The notes: generated by a model not told the origin, from the sequence alone. DNA of 6,533 bases from Bacillota bacterium (GCA_023395695.1 JAEWYJ010000099.1:1-6533), one strand, 5' to 3'; shown: positions 1-6,079, counted from the first letter of the stretch. Translations and numbers: made by a program.

Positions 1-646
1 GCATCAAATCAAACGGGAAACGGCAATAAGAGAGTGCGCCAATCAGGGCATAGTATTCCGGAAAATGCGACAGCACAATGCGCAGGCCGTCCTGCTCGGA
101 CAGTGCGCTGAGCTGTGCGCGGTTGTCGGCATATTTAAGCGTTTTGCAAGCGGCACGGACATAATCAAGACGGGAGACGGCCAAGCCCTCGTCCAATCCC
201 AGTATATGCACGGGAACCCCGTGTATATAGCCGTCAAAGCGCATATTTTCAAGAACTGTTACGCCGGCACTGCGAAATTTGGCCGCAATCTCGGGCCAGC
301 GCCCGGAGCGGTGCTCATGGTTGCCCGCAATAAGAAAGCAAGGGGCAACGTCTTTAAGCGTACGCAGCGTTTCAACCGTCGGCGCAAGGTTGCGGCAGTC
401 GGCGCTGAGTGTATCGCCCGGGAACACGATGATGTCCGGCGCCAGCGCGCGTACCCGCGCTATCAGGCGGCTGTTGCCGCCACCAAACTGCTTACCGTGC
501 AGATCTGCCAGGCATACCAGCTTAATCGGCTTTTTCAACCCGACCTTTATTGTGTGGCTGGTCATTTGCAGTGCGTTATTCTGGTAATAACCATAGGCGA
601 TACCCGCGGCACAAAGCGAAGCAGCACCGGTTATCAGATGATTCAT
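1..646 (-). CDS. Metallophosphoesterase, YkuE/YaeI type, C-terminus cut by the window edge
   Basis: A calcineurin-like phosphoesterase; family members use a two-metal centre to cleave phosphoester or pyrophosphate bonds, and YkuE/YaeI relatives are often membrane-associated. The frame stays open from an ATG at 646 to the left edge, giving 215 residues with no stop. Residues 1-20 form a hydrophobic segment that could be a signal anchor. Metal-site motifs follow in family order: ADLHG (D48, H50), PGD (G77-D78), GNHE (108-111) and SHFPE (H194). The visible part ends at CRFPFDLM, exactly where this family continues into a GHAHGGQ-like motif, so the last metal-binding histidines must lie outside the window. 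Its AGGAG lies in the last codons of the upstream methyltransferase gene, 11 nt before the ATG, and the two genes are 8 nt apart, so they are probably co-transcribed and translationally coupled. The substrate cannot be told from sequence; family-level confidence is high. Confidence 0.9.
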   Translation of the reverse strand, partial: MNHLITGAASLCAAGIAYGYYQNNALQMTSHTIKVGLKKPIKLVCLADLHGKQFGGGNSRLIARVRALAPDIIVFPGDTLSADCRNLAPTVETLRTLKDVAPCFLIAGNHEHRSGRWPEIAAKFRSAGVTVLENMRFDGYIHGVPVHILGLDEGLAVSRLDYVRAACKTLKYADNRAQLSALSEQDGLRIVLSHFPEYYALIGALSYCRFPFDLM

Positions 647-654
647 AGCGTCTC

Positions 655-1491
655 TCACTCCTGACGGCGATATATAAGCAGATCAAAGCCCAGCTCAGTC
701 TCCAGCCGGGTGACTTGTCGCAGGCGGCGGACGCCTTCAACAGGGGTTTTCCAGTAATAAGGGGTCATGGTAAACAGGTCAAAAATCAGCCTGCTGTCGC
801 TCAATACAGCATGTGTGCGTACCGGAACACGCGCTTCAAAAGAAAAGCCCGGATAATCCGTTTCCTTATAAGCGTTTAAATAGGGCGTGTCGTAGAGCAG
901 CTGTTTGAGGCCAAGTAAATGGCGCTCGCCTGCCACAGCCAGCAGCAGCATGCCGCCGGGTTTAAGCACGCGGGCAAACTCCGACGGAACAATCGGCGAA
1001 AAAACGCTCAATAACATGTCGGCGCAGGCGTCTCGAACAGGGATATCAAAACAGCTTGCCACCGCCAGCGGCAAGCCCCGGCCGCGTCCGGCTGCAGCCC
1101 TGACCGCCAGTTTGGAAATATCAAATCCGCAGACGGCGGGTGAGTCACATACGCTTTCCACCGCGCTGCGGACGGCGTCGGTATAATAGCCCTCGCCGCA
1201 GCCTGCGTCAATCAGCAGGGGAGACCGCCTGCCACGCAGCGCGTCCGATACCAGCGCGCAGATACGATCACAAAACGGCTGGTAAAAGCCTGCTTCTAAG
1301 AAGCTGCGGCGAGCCGCCACCATTTCCGGGCTGTCGCCCGGCAGCTTGGCATGCATTTTATTCGGCGGCAGCAGATGAACATATCCCTGCGCAGCCTTGT
1401 CAAAGCTGTGATGATCGGCGCATTGCAGAGTCGCTCCGGTGTCGTATAGCGGCGCTTTACAGATGGGGCAGCAAAAGATTGAGTCTGTCAT
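655..1491 (-). CDS. rlmA: 23S rRNA (guanine-N1)-methyltransferase, RlmA family
   Basis: Predicted SAM-dependent enzyme that methylates N1 of a guanine in helix 35 of 23S rRNA (G745 in E. coli RlmA, G748 in the Gram-positive TlrB/RlmAII branch, which affects macrolide response). The 278 residues match RlmA over the full length: an N-terminal zinc ribbon with C8, C11, C24 and H28; the conserved FDKAAQGYVHLLP stretch; PGDSPEMVAARRSFLEAGFYQP; the SAM-binding motif DAGCGEGYYT at 95-104; an acidic residue D124 in GFDISK; and LARVLKPGG later in the Rossmann fold. The C-terminal part has MTPYYWKTP, as in RlmA. Which guanine is modified cannot be decided here. The ATG at 1491 is the only usable start: the zinc ribbon begins at residue 8, an in-frame TAA sits at 1537-1539, and no start codon lies between. 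The only SD-like sequence is 35-40 nt upstream, which is odd and listed separately. The metallophosphoesterase gene follows directly. Confidence 0.93.
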   Translation of the reverse strand: MTDSIFCCPICKAPLYDTGATLQCADHHSFDKAAQGYVHLLPPNKMHAKLPGDSPEMVAARRSFLEAGFYQPFCDRICALVSDALRGRRSPLLIDAGCGEGYYTDAVRSAVESVCDSPAVCGFDISKLAVRAAAGRGRGLPLAVASCFDIPVRDACADMLLSVFSPIVPSEFARVLKPGGMLLLAVAGERHLLGLKQLLYDTPYLNAYKETDYPGFSFEARVPVRTHAVLSDSRLIFDLFTMTPYYWKTPVEGVRRLRQVTRLETELGFDLLIYRRQE

Positions 1492-1501
1492 AACGGTGCA
1501 G

Positions 1502-1536
1502 GGCCCGGTGCCGGGAACGGGCCAATCCTTTCTCCT
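1502..1536 (-). promoter_or_regulatory. Distant SD sequence and GC hairpin in front of the rlmA start
   Basis: Reading on the minus strand, AAAGGAGAAAGGA (about 1526-1538) is the only good Shine-Dalgarno match upstream of the methyltransferase ATG, but it ends roughly 35 nt before it. Between them lies an inverted repeat, GGCCCG (1518-1523) with CGGGCC (1502-1507), able to form a 6-bp GC stem with a 10-nt loop. The SD is instead well placed, 6 nt away, for a TTG at 1525 in a different frame. Either the hairpin shortens the effective spacing, or a short overlapping reading frame is translated first. Seen directly: the motifs. Inferred: any function. Confidence 0.4.
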
Positions 1537-1668
1537 TTACACACCGGTCAAAGCGGCATAAAGGGCGCAGCTGCCGTTTTGAATGCAACCAGCCGGGCGT
1601 TTAAAGCATAACCGGCAAGGCATGTAAGACGTTCAAAACAAGGCAGGTCGCAACAGTTGATATTGTGC

Positions 1669-2304
1669 TTATAAGTTCTGTATGGTGTTGGCTCTGGAGC
1701 GGGAACGGCCGCCCTTGGCGGGCCGTCCTTGCTTGGCGGCGGGCTTTTTCTTAGCCACGCTATAGCCAAACGTACCGAGCTGCCGGCCCAGCTCATAGTA
1801 TGCGCCGTGCGCAAATGCGATAAGATCGGCACGGTTTAACTGCAGTTTTCCGCTTTCGGCAAGCAGCTGTTCGTCGGCATTGACCGCCACAATATCGGCC
1901 AGCAGCATGTGGTGCGACCCCAGCTCCAGCACGTCGGTCACACGGCATTCCAACGATAGCGGACTTTGGGCCAGCATAGGGCAGCTTAGCTGAGAGGCGG
2001 GTTCAGGCGTCAGATTGCACATGGTAAATTTATCGGTGTCGCGCCCGGAGCGCACGCCGCAAAAATCTACGGCGTGCAGGAGCTGGCGGGTGCTCAGATT
2101 AATCACAAATTCTCCGGATTGGCGTATCAGCGGATAAGAAAACCGCTCCGGTCGGACCGAGATATAGGTTTTAGGCGGCTGGGTATTGACAATACCCGTC
2201 CAGGCCACGGTAAAAATATTAGGTGTTTCCAGCGTGCCGCAGGTGACAAGCGCCGCGGGCATTGGCGCGAGCAGAGTGCTGCCCTTCCAAGCTTGTTTTG
2301 CCAT
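1669..2304 (-). CDS. Flavin reductase-like FMN-binding protein with basic C-terminal tail
   Basis: Belongs to the flavin reductase-like/flavoredoxin split-barrel family, cytoplasmic proteins that bind FMN and serve as NAD(P)H:flavin reductases or electron carriers. Diagnostic stretches are NIFTVAWTGIV (29-39), the FMN-contacting PPKTYISVRPERFSYPLI (43-60), SGEFVINL (63-70), DFCGVRSGRDTDKF and ELGSHHMLLADI. The domain ends near GTFGYSV, the usual end of clostridial relatives, apart from a short lysine run. Here a further ~25 residues rich in K, R, A, G and S (from about residue 185: KKKPAAKQGRPAKGG) are added, resembling histone-H1-like tails. The start is supported by AAAGGAG 11 nt before the ATG. 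It is divergent from cotJA, and rlmA lies 177 nt downstream on the same strand with no convincing terminator between, so read-through is possible. The physiological electron acceptor is unknown. Confidence 0.88.
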   Translation of the reverse strand: MAKQAWKGSTLLAPMPAALVTCGTLETPNIFTVAWTGIVNTQPPKTYISVRPERFSYPLIRQSGEFVINLSTRQLLHAVDFCGVRSGRDTDKFTMCNLTPEPASQLSCPMLAQSPLSLECRVTDVLELGSHHMLLADIVAVNADEQLLAESGKLQLNRADLIAFAHGAYYELGRQLGTFGYSVAKKKPAAKQGRPAKGGRSRSRANTIQNL

Positions 2305-2442
2305 CTCTTCAAAGGCTCCTTTAAGCGGCGGCTTTTTGAACCGCAGCTTCTAAAATACATTGACAGGGTTATTCTCAGGTCTCTCTGCCGCCGCAGGTTA
2401 AGAAAGCGGCCATTAAGAAAAAATATAAAATTTATTTTTTCT

Positions 2443-2471
2443 ATTATGCGTTATTTTGAAAAAAAATGCAA
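2443..2471 (-). promoter_or_regulatory. Candidate sigma-A promoter for the flavin reductase gene
   Basis: On the minus strand TTGCAT (2466-2471) is followed after exactly 17 nt by CATAAT (2443-2448). Each hexamer matches 5 of 6 or 4 of 6 consensus positions, and the surroundings are very AT-rich. It would start transcription around 2436 and give a leader of about 130 nt before the flavin reductase ATG. Position and orientation fit; there is no experimental support. Confidence 0.5.
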
Positions 2472-2472
2472 T

Positions 2473-2507
2473 AAGGCGCAAAAAAGAAACCAGTTATATT
2501 GCGCCTT
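2473..2507. repeat. Perfect 9-bp inverted repeat in the divergent intergenic region
   Basis: AAGGCGCAA (2473-2481) and TTGCGCCTT (2499-2507) are perfect inverted copies separated by 17 nt. The left arm begins 1 nt upstream of the putative -35 of the flavin reductase promoter. On the minus strand the repeat is followed within 6 nt by a run of eight T (2459-2466), as in an intrinsic terminator, so it could stop transcription entering from the cotJ side. It could equally be an operator. The structure is seen; the role is inferred. Confidence 0.5.
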
Positions 2508-2522
2508 GCGTGTGGTTTTGTG

Positions 2523-2552
2523 TCACCCTTGACACAGGGTGATTCATAGGAT
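2523..2552 (+). promoter_or_regulatory. Tentative sporulation promoter of cotJ with overlapping palindrome
   Basis: In Bacillus subtilis cotJ is transcribed in the mother cell by sigma-E. Upstream of cotJA there is a CATA-type -10 candidate, CATAGGAT (2545-2552), with GTCACCC about 14 nt upstream as a weak -35; CATA is shared by sigma-E and sigma-K -10 elements. The spacer is occupied by the palindrome TCACCCTTGACACAGGGTGA (2523-2542; 7-bp arms, 6-nt centre). A TTGACA at 2529-2534 has no matching -10 at normal spacing. Promoter assignment is tentative; the palindrome is certain. Confidence 0.35.
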
Positions 2553-2570
2553 GGAGTAAGATTATCTTGA

Positions 2571-2576
2571 AAGGAG
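2571..2576 (+). promoter_or_regulatory. Ribosome binding site that fixes the TTG start of cotJA
   Basis: AAGGAG lies 8 nt before a TTG at 2585. The earlier in-frame TTG at 2567 is upstream of, and partly touches, this SD and so cannot use it. This decides for 2585 as the start of cotJA. Confidence 0.75.
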
Positions 2577-2584
2577 TTTTTGCT

Positions 2585-2812
2585 TTGGATTTTCGTCAAC
2601 AACAGGCGGCTATGTGTTATCCGTCGCATATGGTCTTGCCTGCTATGGCACAGACTGACATGCCTAAGCCGGTCACGCTGCCGTTGGCAATGGCATATGT
2701 TCCAATGCAGGGATGGTCGCAAACGTACGACCCCGCGGTGGGTCTGCAGCGCGGAACGGTTTTCCCTGAACTGGATCTCCCGTTTATGGTGATAGGGGGC
2801 GTGTGCAAATGA
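2585..2812 (+). CDS. cotJA: Spore coat-associated protein CotJA
   Basis: A 75-residue protein of the CotJA family, a small component of the inner spore coat that depends on and interacts with CotJC in Bacillus. The family core is clear: LPLAMAYVPMQGWSQTYDP followed by LQRGTVFPELDLPF, a good match to the conserved LAMAYVPWQ.W...YDP..AL.RGT.FPELD.PF signature. One position that is usually W (VPWQ) is M here. The N-terminal ~30 residues are methionine- and glutamine-rich. It starts with TTG, supported by its RBS, and its TGA overlaps the cotJB ATG by 4 nt (ATGA), indicating translational coupling. It is the first gene of the cotJABC operon; expression is expected in the mother cell during sporulation. 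Confidence 0.92.
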   Translation: MDFRQQQAAMCYPSHMVLPAMAQTDMPKPVTLPLAMAYVPMQGWSQTYDPAVGLQRGTVFPELDLPFMVIGGVCK

Positions 2813-3387
2813 TTTTTGACAACATGATGCTGCCTGACAACACATTGCCGTTGGATAATATCATGTCCGCCCAAAATGCAAGCAACCTGCAAAGCATGAT
2901 GCCGGCGCGAGACGGCAGAATGACGCCGCAGACCACCACCCTGCGGGATATGCTGGCGCAGCAGAATGCGGCGCTGACCCGGACTAACGGGACTACGGCA
3001 GGGACAACACCGGCTCAGAATGCAAGGAGCCTGCGAACGACGGCTGCACAAAACAGTACGGCTTCTTCCAACAGGATGTCGGCGTGTGGTATCAATGCCG
3101 TTGCCGCCATGCAGTCCAACAGTAGCGGCGCCGACAGCGCAGCACAAGTGGCCCGGCAGCTTGCACAGTCCTGTTTTGCCGTTCACGAAGCTGTCTTATA
3201 CCTTGATACCCACCCTGACGACCAAAATGCGCTGGAATATTACCGCAGGAAGCAGCAACAGCTGATGCAGGCCAGCGAAGACTACCAAAATGCTGTAGGA
3301 CCGATACGCGCATGCACCGTTGACACCAGTTCGGGCAGCTGGCAATGGGTTGAGACGCCCTGGCCCTGGGAAATTGAGGAGGTTTGA
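2809..3387 (+). CDS. cotJB: Spore coat protein CotJB with long N-terminal extension
   Basis: The C-terminal ~85 residues (about 108-189) are the CotJB domain: a helix leading into LYLDTHPDD (130-138), then EYYRRKQQQLMQASEDY, and the hallmark aromatic tail WQWVETPWPW (178-187), comparable to the WEWxxxPWPW end of Bacillus CotJB. Known CotJB is about 87 residues; this protein has 192. The extra ~105 residues at the N-terminus are low-complexity, rich in N, A, T, Q, S and M, with recurring AQNA/AQQNA-type pieces and no recognisable domain. The ATG at 2809 is chosen because AGGGGG (2794-2799) lies 9 nt upstream and the ATG overlaps the cotJA stop; the in-frame GTG at 2803 would be only 3 nt from the SD. 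It is coupled to cotJC, whose RBS lies in the last codons of this gene. Coat role follows from the family; the extension's function is unknown. Confidence 0.92.
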   Translation: MIFDNMMLPDNTLPLDNIMSAQNASNLQSMMPARDGRMTPQTTTLRDMLAQQNAALTRTNGTTAGTTPAQNARSLRTTAAQNSTASSNRMSACGINAVAAMQSNSSGADSAAQVARQLAQSCFAVHEAVLYLDTHPDDQNALEYYRRKQQQLMQASEDYQNAVGPIRACTVDTSSGSWQWVETPWPWEIEEV

Positions 3388-3389
3388 TT

Positions 3390-4001
3390 ATGTGGACTTA
3401 TGACAAGCGGTTGCAATACCCTGTGCGCATAACTAACCCTAACCCTAAGCTGGCACAGGCAATTATAACGCAATACGGCGGGCCGGACGGCGAATTGGGT
3501 GCATCTATGCGCTACATTTCGCAGCGCTACACCATGCCCCATCGCGCAGTGGCAGGGCTTTTGACCGATATAGGAACCGAAGAGCTGGCGCATCTTGAAA
3601 TGATCAGTGCCATTGTCCATCAGCTGACCCGGAATTTAAACGCACAACAGCTTGAAGCGGCAGGCTTCATGCCGTATTACATAGAGCATACGCTCGGTAT
3701 TTATCCATGCTCCTCAGCGGGCGATCCCTTTAACGCGCTGGCGTTCCAGTCCAAAGGAGACCCGATTACTGATCTGACAGAGGATATGGCGGCGGAACAG
3801 AAGGCCAGAACCACCTATGACAATATTTTACGACTGGTTGATGATCCGGATGTCCGTGATCCGATTGTATTTTTGCGTGAACGTGAAATTGTTCATTTCC
3901 AAAGGTTTGGCGAAGCGCTGCGCCGTGTAACCGAGCAATTGGATTCCAATAATTTTTACGCTTTCAACCCCTCGTTCGACAAAGCGTGTGCCCAAAAATA
4001 A
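3390..4001 (+). CDS. cotJC: Spore coat protein CotJC, manganese catalase family
   Basis: A 203-residue member of the CotJC/manganese catalase family, an inner spore coat component with a ferritin-like four-helix fold that may break down hydrogen peroxide. It aligns along its length with Bacillus CotJC (189 residues): MWTYDKRLQYPVRI, QYGGPDGELGASMRYISQRY, LLTDIGTEELAHLEMI, QSKGDPITDLTEDMAAEQKAR and FLREREIVHFQRF. All five expected di-manganese ligands are present: E35, E65, H68, E136 and H169, so catalase activity is plausible. The C-terminus is about 14 residues longer than in B. subtilis and ends in a degenerate polar tail. GAGGAGG (3376-3382) lies 7 nt before the ATG at 3390; an in-frame TTG at 3384 overlaps the cotJB stop but is too close to the SD. 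It is the last gene of the operon, followed by a terminator hairpin. Confidence 0.96.
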   Translation: MWTYDKRLQYPVRITNPNPKLAQAIITQYGGPDGELGASMRYISQRYTMPHRAVAGLLTDIGTEELAHLEMISAIVHQLTRNLNAQQLEAAGFMPYYIEHTLGIYPCSSAGDPFNALAFQSKGDPITDLTEDMAAEQKARTTYDNILRLVDDPDVRDPIVFLREREIVHFQRFGEALRRVTEQLDSNNFYAFNPSFDKACAQK

Positions 4002-4050
4002 TCAGTGATATGCTGGAGGCTGCCTTTAGCTTTACATACTTTAACTTACA

Positions 4051-4090
4051 TAAAACGGGTGCCTGCGCTACTGCGCAAGCACCCGTTTTA
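4051..4090. terminator. Bidirectional intrinsic terminator between cotJC and the HAD gene
   Basis: TAAAACGGGTGC (4051-4062) pairs perfectly over 12 bp with GCACCCGTTTTA (4079-4090). After one mismatch an inner TGCGC/GCGCA stem closes a TACT loop. A/T runs flank both sides, so the hairpin can end transcription from either direction. It sits 49 nt after the cotJC stop and about 60 nt after the convergent HAD gene. Confidence 0.85.
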
Positions 4091-4149
4091 GATACACTGC
4101 CTGATACCATAGCGGTCCGCCATAAGAGCAGAGCAGGTTCGACTCAATT

Positions 4150-4815
4150 TCAAAGGTTTTTAATAATCTCGGCTGCTTTGTAAAGATCTTCTACAATCCA
4201 GCCGGCTGCGGAGAGATCCTGTTCACCGGAGTCCGGATTATTGATCCCAATGCAGCGAATGCCGGCCCTTTGAGCTGCCATGACACCGAGATGCGAGTCT
4301 TCGATAATAACGGCCTGCCGTGCAGACACACCCGTTTTTTCCAAAGCAGCGAGGAACATATCCGGTTCGGGTTTTACCAAGAAGCCCGAATCACCGCATA
4401 TCACAGCTTTGGCGTTGGAGAGCATTCCAACCGATGTCAAACAGTTTTCGACAAAGTGGCGGGGTGAGCTGGATGCCACAGCATAGATGCAGCCGCTTTG
4501 GTTAATCAGTTGCAACAAGTTTTGCAAGCCTTCCATGCCGTCGGCAAGGGGCGTAGCACGAATATTTTGCCACACAAGCTCAAAATGTCGCGCAGCAGCT
4601 TCCTCCGGTGTAAATGCGCAAGGCGGACAGGCATTGAGCAGACGGCCATATACCTCTACTGCAGCTGCCCCTGCCGTATCCGAAACGGCTATTTCCTGGC
4701 CGTTAGATAACTCATGTTTAATTTGCTCAAAGGCCACGCGGTGCAAAGGCTCACTATTTACGATAACGCCATCCATATCAAAAATGACCAATGACAAATT
4801 TTTATTATTAATCAT
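4150..4815 (-). CDS. HAD-superfamily phosphatase, beta-phosphoglucomutase-like
   Basis: A 221-residue cytoplasmic HAD hydrolase of subfamily IA/IB type (beta-phosphoglucomutase/CbbY/Gph-like), which forms a phospho-aspartate intermediate on small phosphorylated metabolites. All motifs are intact: motif I FDMDGVIVNSEP with nucleophile D13 and acid/base D15; a helical cap at about 20-90; motif II ASSSPR (S115/S116); motif III VKPEPDMF (K148); and motif IV IEDS (E172, D173), followed by GVMAAQRAGIRCIGI. The substrate cannot be assigned: D15 plus a cap fits both phosphatases and mutases. The ATG at 4815 has no real SD, only an AT-rich leader, so expression may be low. A direct repeat in this leader is listed separately. 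It converges on cotJC and shares its terminator. Family confidence is high. Confidence 0.92.
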   Translation of the reverse strand: MINNKNLSLVIFDMDGVIVNSEPLHRVAFEQIKHELSNGQEIAVSDTAGAAAVEVYGRLLNACPPCAFTPEEAAARHFELVWQNIRATPLADGMEGLQNLLQLINQSGCIYAVASSSPRHFVENCLTSVGMLSNAKAVICGDSGFLVKPEPDMFLAALEKTGVSARQAVIIEDSHLGVMAAQRAGIRCIGINNPDSGEQDLSAAGWIVEDLYKAAEIIKNL

Positions 4816-4828
4816 AGTTAATCACTAA

Positions 4829-4850
4829 TTATGTCGATATGTTTATGTCG
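4829..4850. repeat. Two direct copies of TTATGTCG upstream of the HAD gene
   Basis: TTATGTCG occurs at 4829-4836 and 4843-4850, a 14-nt period, 14 nt before the HAD start. On the minus strand this reads CGACATAA-acatat-CGACATAA. It could be a pair of regulator half-sites, but in AT-rich DNA it may also be chance. Confidence 0.4.
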
Positions 4851-4982
4851 TATTCTATTAGGAATTTAATAAAATTATGGGCAGGTACACGCAGGCATCC
4901 GTCTCTTTTTACAGAGCAGATTTGGTTGTACAGACCCATGATACAGTTCCCAAGCAGTTGAATAAAAGAATAAATTAAAAAT

Positions 4983-5015
4983 AAAAAGCCGCTCCGGAGA
5001 GGAGAGCGGCTTTTT
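4983..5015 (-). terminator. Intrinsic terminator of the secreted-protein gene
   Basis: On the minus strand AAAAAGCCGCTC and GAGCGGCTTTTT form a perfect 12-bp stem around a 9-nt loop, followed by TTTTTATTTTTAATTTATTC, a textbook Rho-independent terminator 41 nt after the stop codon of the gene at 5057-6079. The rest of the 241-nt gap (4816-5056) holds no recognisable gene. Confidence 0.93.
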
Positions 5016-5056
5016 GATCTACCTTGCGGTAGTATTCCGTGTTAAAACGTGACTGC

Positions 5057-6079
5057 TTACGCAGCAGCGCCGGTGCCGGGGTTGGTAACGTCGACAGGAG
5101 CGTCAACAACAGGGGCGGTCTCAACAGCGGGGTTCACCAGCTCTACGTCGGAGAAGACATAGGAGCCGAGGGTGCGGGTGTAGAAGTAGAAAGCTTCGTC
5201 AGCATCATCATACTCGCAGCCGGGGATAGCAACAAGCTTGCCATCAACGATCTGATAAGCATAAGCGCCGTCTTCATACTCATACATGAACTCGCCGGTA
5301 CGGTTGAACTTGACGTTGTTGAAGTTGATGAACTTCAGCTTAGCGCCGGGGTTAGCGTTAGCAATAGCGTCGTCGGCAGTGGTGTTGTATCTGACAAAGA
5401 GCTTGCCCTGGCCAGAAACGTCAACAGTGAAGGTGCCCTCGTTGGGCTCGGTGCCGAATTCGATTTCGACTTCGTCATCAGCCTCGAACTTAAGCGCATA
5501 GTTGGTGTCCCACTTCAGGGTAACGCCGTCGTCCGTAACTTTGTAGTTGACAGCATCGGTCATCCAGGTCTTGCCATAGAACACGTTGAAGGAGATGTTG
5601 ACATCCTCATCCTTGATCTGGGAGTACTTGGTGTCAGTGCCGGTAGCCGGGGCAGTAGCCTTAACGGTAACAGCCTTACGGTTCAGGGTCAGGGTACCAA
5701 TGATGTCAGCATCAGCGGTGGTCTGCTTGGAAGCAACCTTAACAGCGATAAAGTATTTGTACGCGCCGCCGTCGCTCTTCTTAGCAACAGAAACGGACTC
5801 AACGAGGTCGCCGCCCATTTCCCACTTGGCCTTAATCTTCAGCTTCTCAATAGCTTCATAAGCGGTGATAGGTGCGCCATTCTCGTCAACCAGAGGGAAG
5901 TAAACGGTATCGCCGTAAGAAAGAACAGCAGCGCTCATAGCCTTATCGTCATTCTCATACTTATAAGCGGTATCGAGGACAACCACAAGATCGTGACCCG
6001 AAAGGGTAGCAGCGAAAGAAACGGCAGCCAGGCTCATGACCATTGCAACGGCCAGAACAAGAGCAAATGTCTTTTTCAT
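5057..6079 (-). CDS. Secreted, acidic, probably abundant cell-surface protein ending in NPGTGAAA
   Basis: A 340-residue exported protein of unknown function. Residues 1-23 are a standard signal peptide (MKK, hydrophobic core, SFA) with likely cleavage before A24. The mature part is beta-strand-like, rich in D, E, K, Y, V and T, with a single cysteine. Residues ~250-315 form a compact aromatic module (FNNVKFNRTGEFMYEYEDG, then TRTLGSYVFSDVEL) of a type I recall from many uncharacterised Oscillospiraceae surface proteins. A proline/valine-rich stretch (316-332) leads to NPGTG (333-337) and AAA at the stop. There is no SLH domain, no transmembrane anchor and no charged tail. Codon use is strongly biased (AAG, GTC/GTT, GCC, CTG), which together with an optimal promoter, stable leader, AGGAGG 9 nt from the ATG and a strong terminator suggests very high expression. 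Possible roles are S-layer-like coat, adhesin or matrix protein. The open frame antisense to it is a by-product of the codon bias. Confidence 0.85.
   Translation of the reverse strand: MKKTFALVLAVAMVMSLAAVSFAATLSGHDLVVVLDTAYKYENDDKAMSAAVLSYGDTVYFPLVDENGAPITAYEAIEKLKIKAKWEMGGDLVESVSVAKKSDGGAYKYFIAVKVASKQTTADADIIGTLTLNRKAVTVKATAPATGTDTKYSQIKDEDVNISFNVFYGKTWMTDAVNYKVTDDGVTLKWDTNYALKFEADDEVEIEFGTEPNEGTFTVDVSGQGKLFVRYNTTADDAIANANPGAKLKFINFNNVKFNRTGEFMYEYEDGAYAYQIVDGKLVAIPGCEYDDADEAFYFYTRTLGSYVFSDVELVNPAVETAPVVDAPVDVTNPGTGAAA

Noticed and set aside
65..664. 199-codon plus-strand frame at the left edge
   Set aside because: It is the antisense of the metallophosphoesterase, whose metal-binding motifs are clear on the minus strand.
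1592..1616. GCCGG/CCGGC inverted repeat as terminator of the flavin reductase gene
   Set aside because: Only 5 bp with a 15-nt loop and no T-run afterwards on the minus strand.
1548..1832. 94-codon minus-strand frame overlapping the end of the flavin reductase and the gap after it
   Set aside because: No RBS and no recognisable motif; most of it is an out-of-frame copy of the flavin reductase gene.
2529..2534. Consensus TTGACA suggesting a sigma-A promoter for cotJA
   Set aside because: No acceptable -10 occurs at 16-18 nt (the positions read like TGGAGT), and the hexamer is part of a palindrome.
2617..3186. 189-codon minus-strand frame opposite cotJA/cotJB
   Set aside because: No RBS and an arginine/cysteine/histidine-rich composition typical of antisense frames; the plus strand carries conserved CotJ signatures.
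3433..3448. Telomere-like CTAACCCTAACCCTAA
   Set aside because: It lies inside cotJC and simply encodes part of the conserved N-terminus (TNPNPK region); two and a half units are chance.
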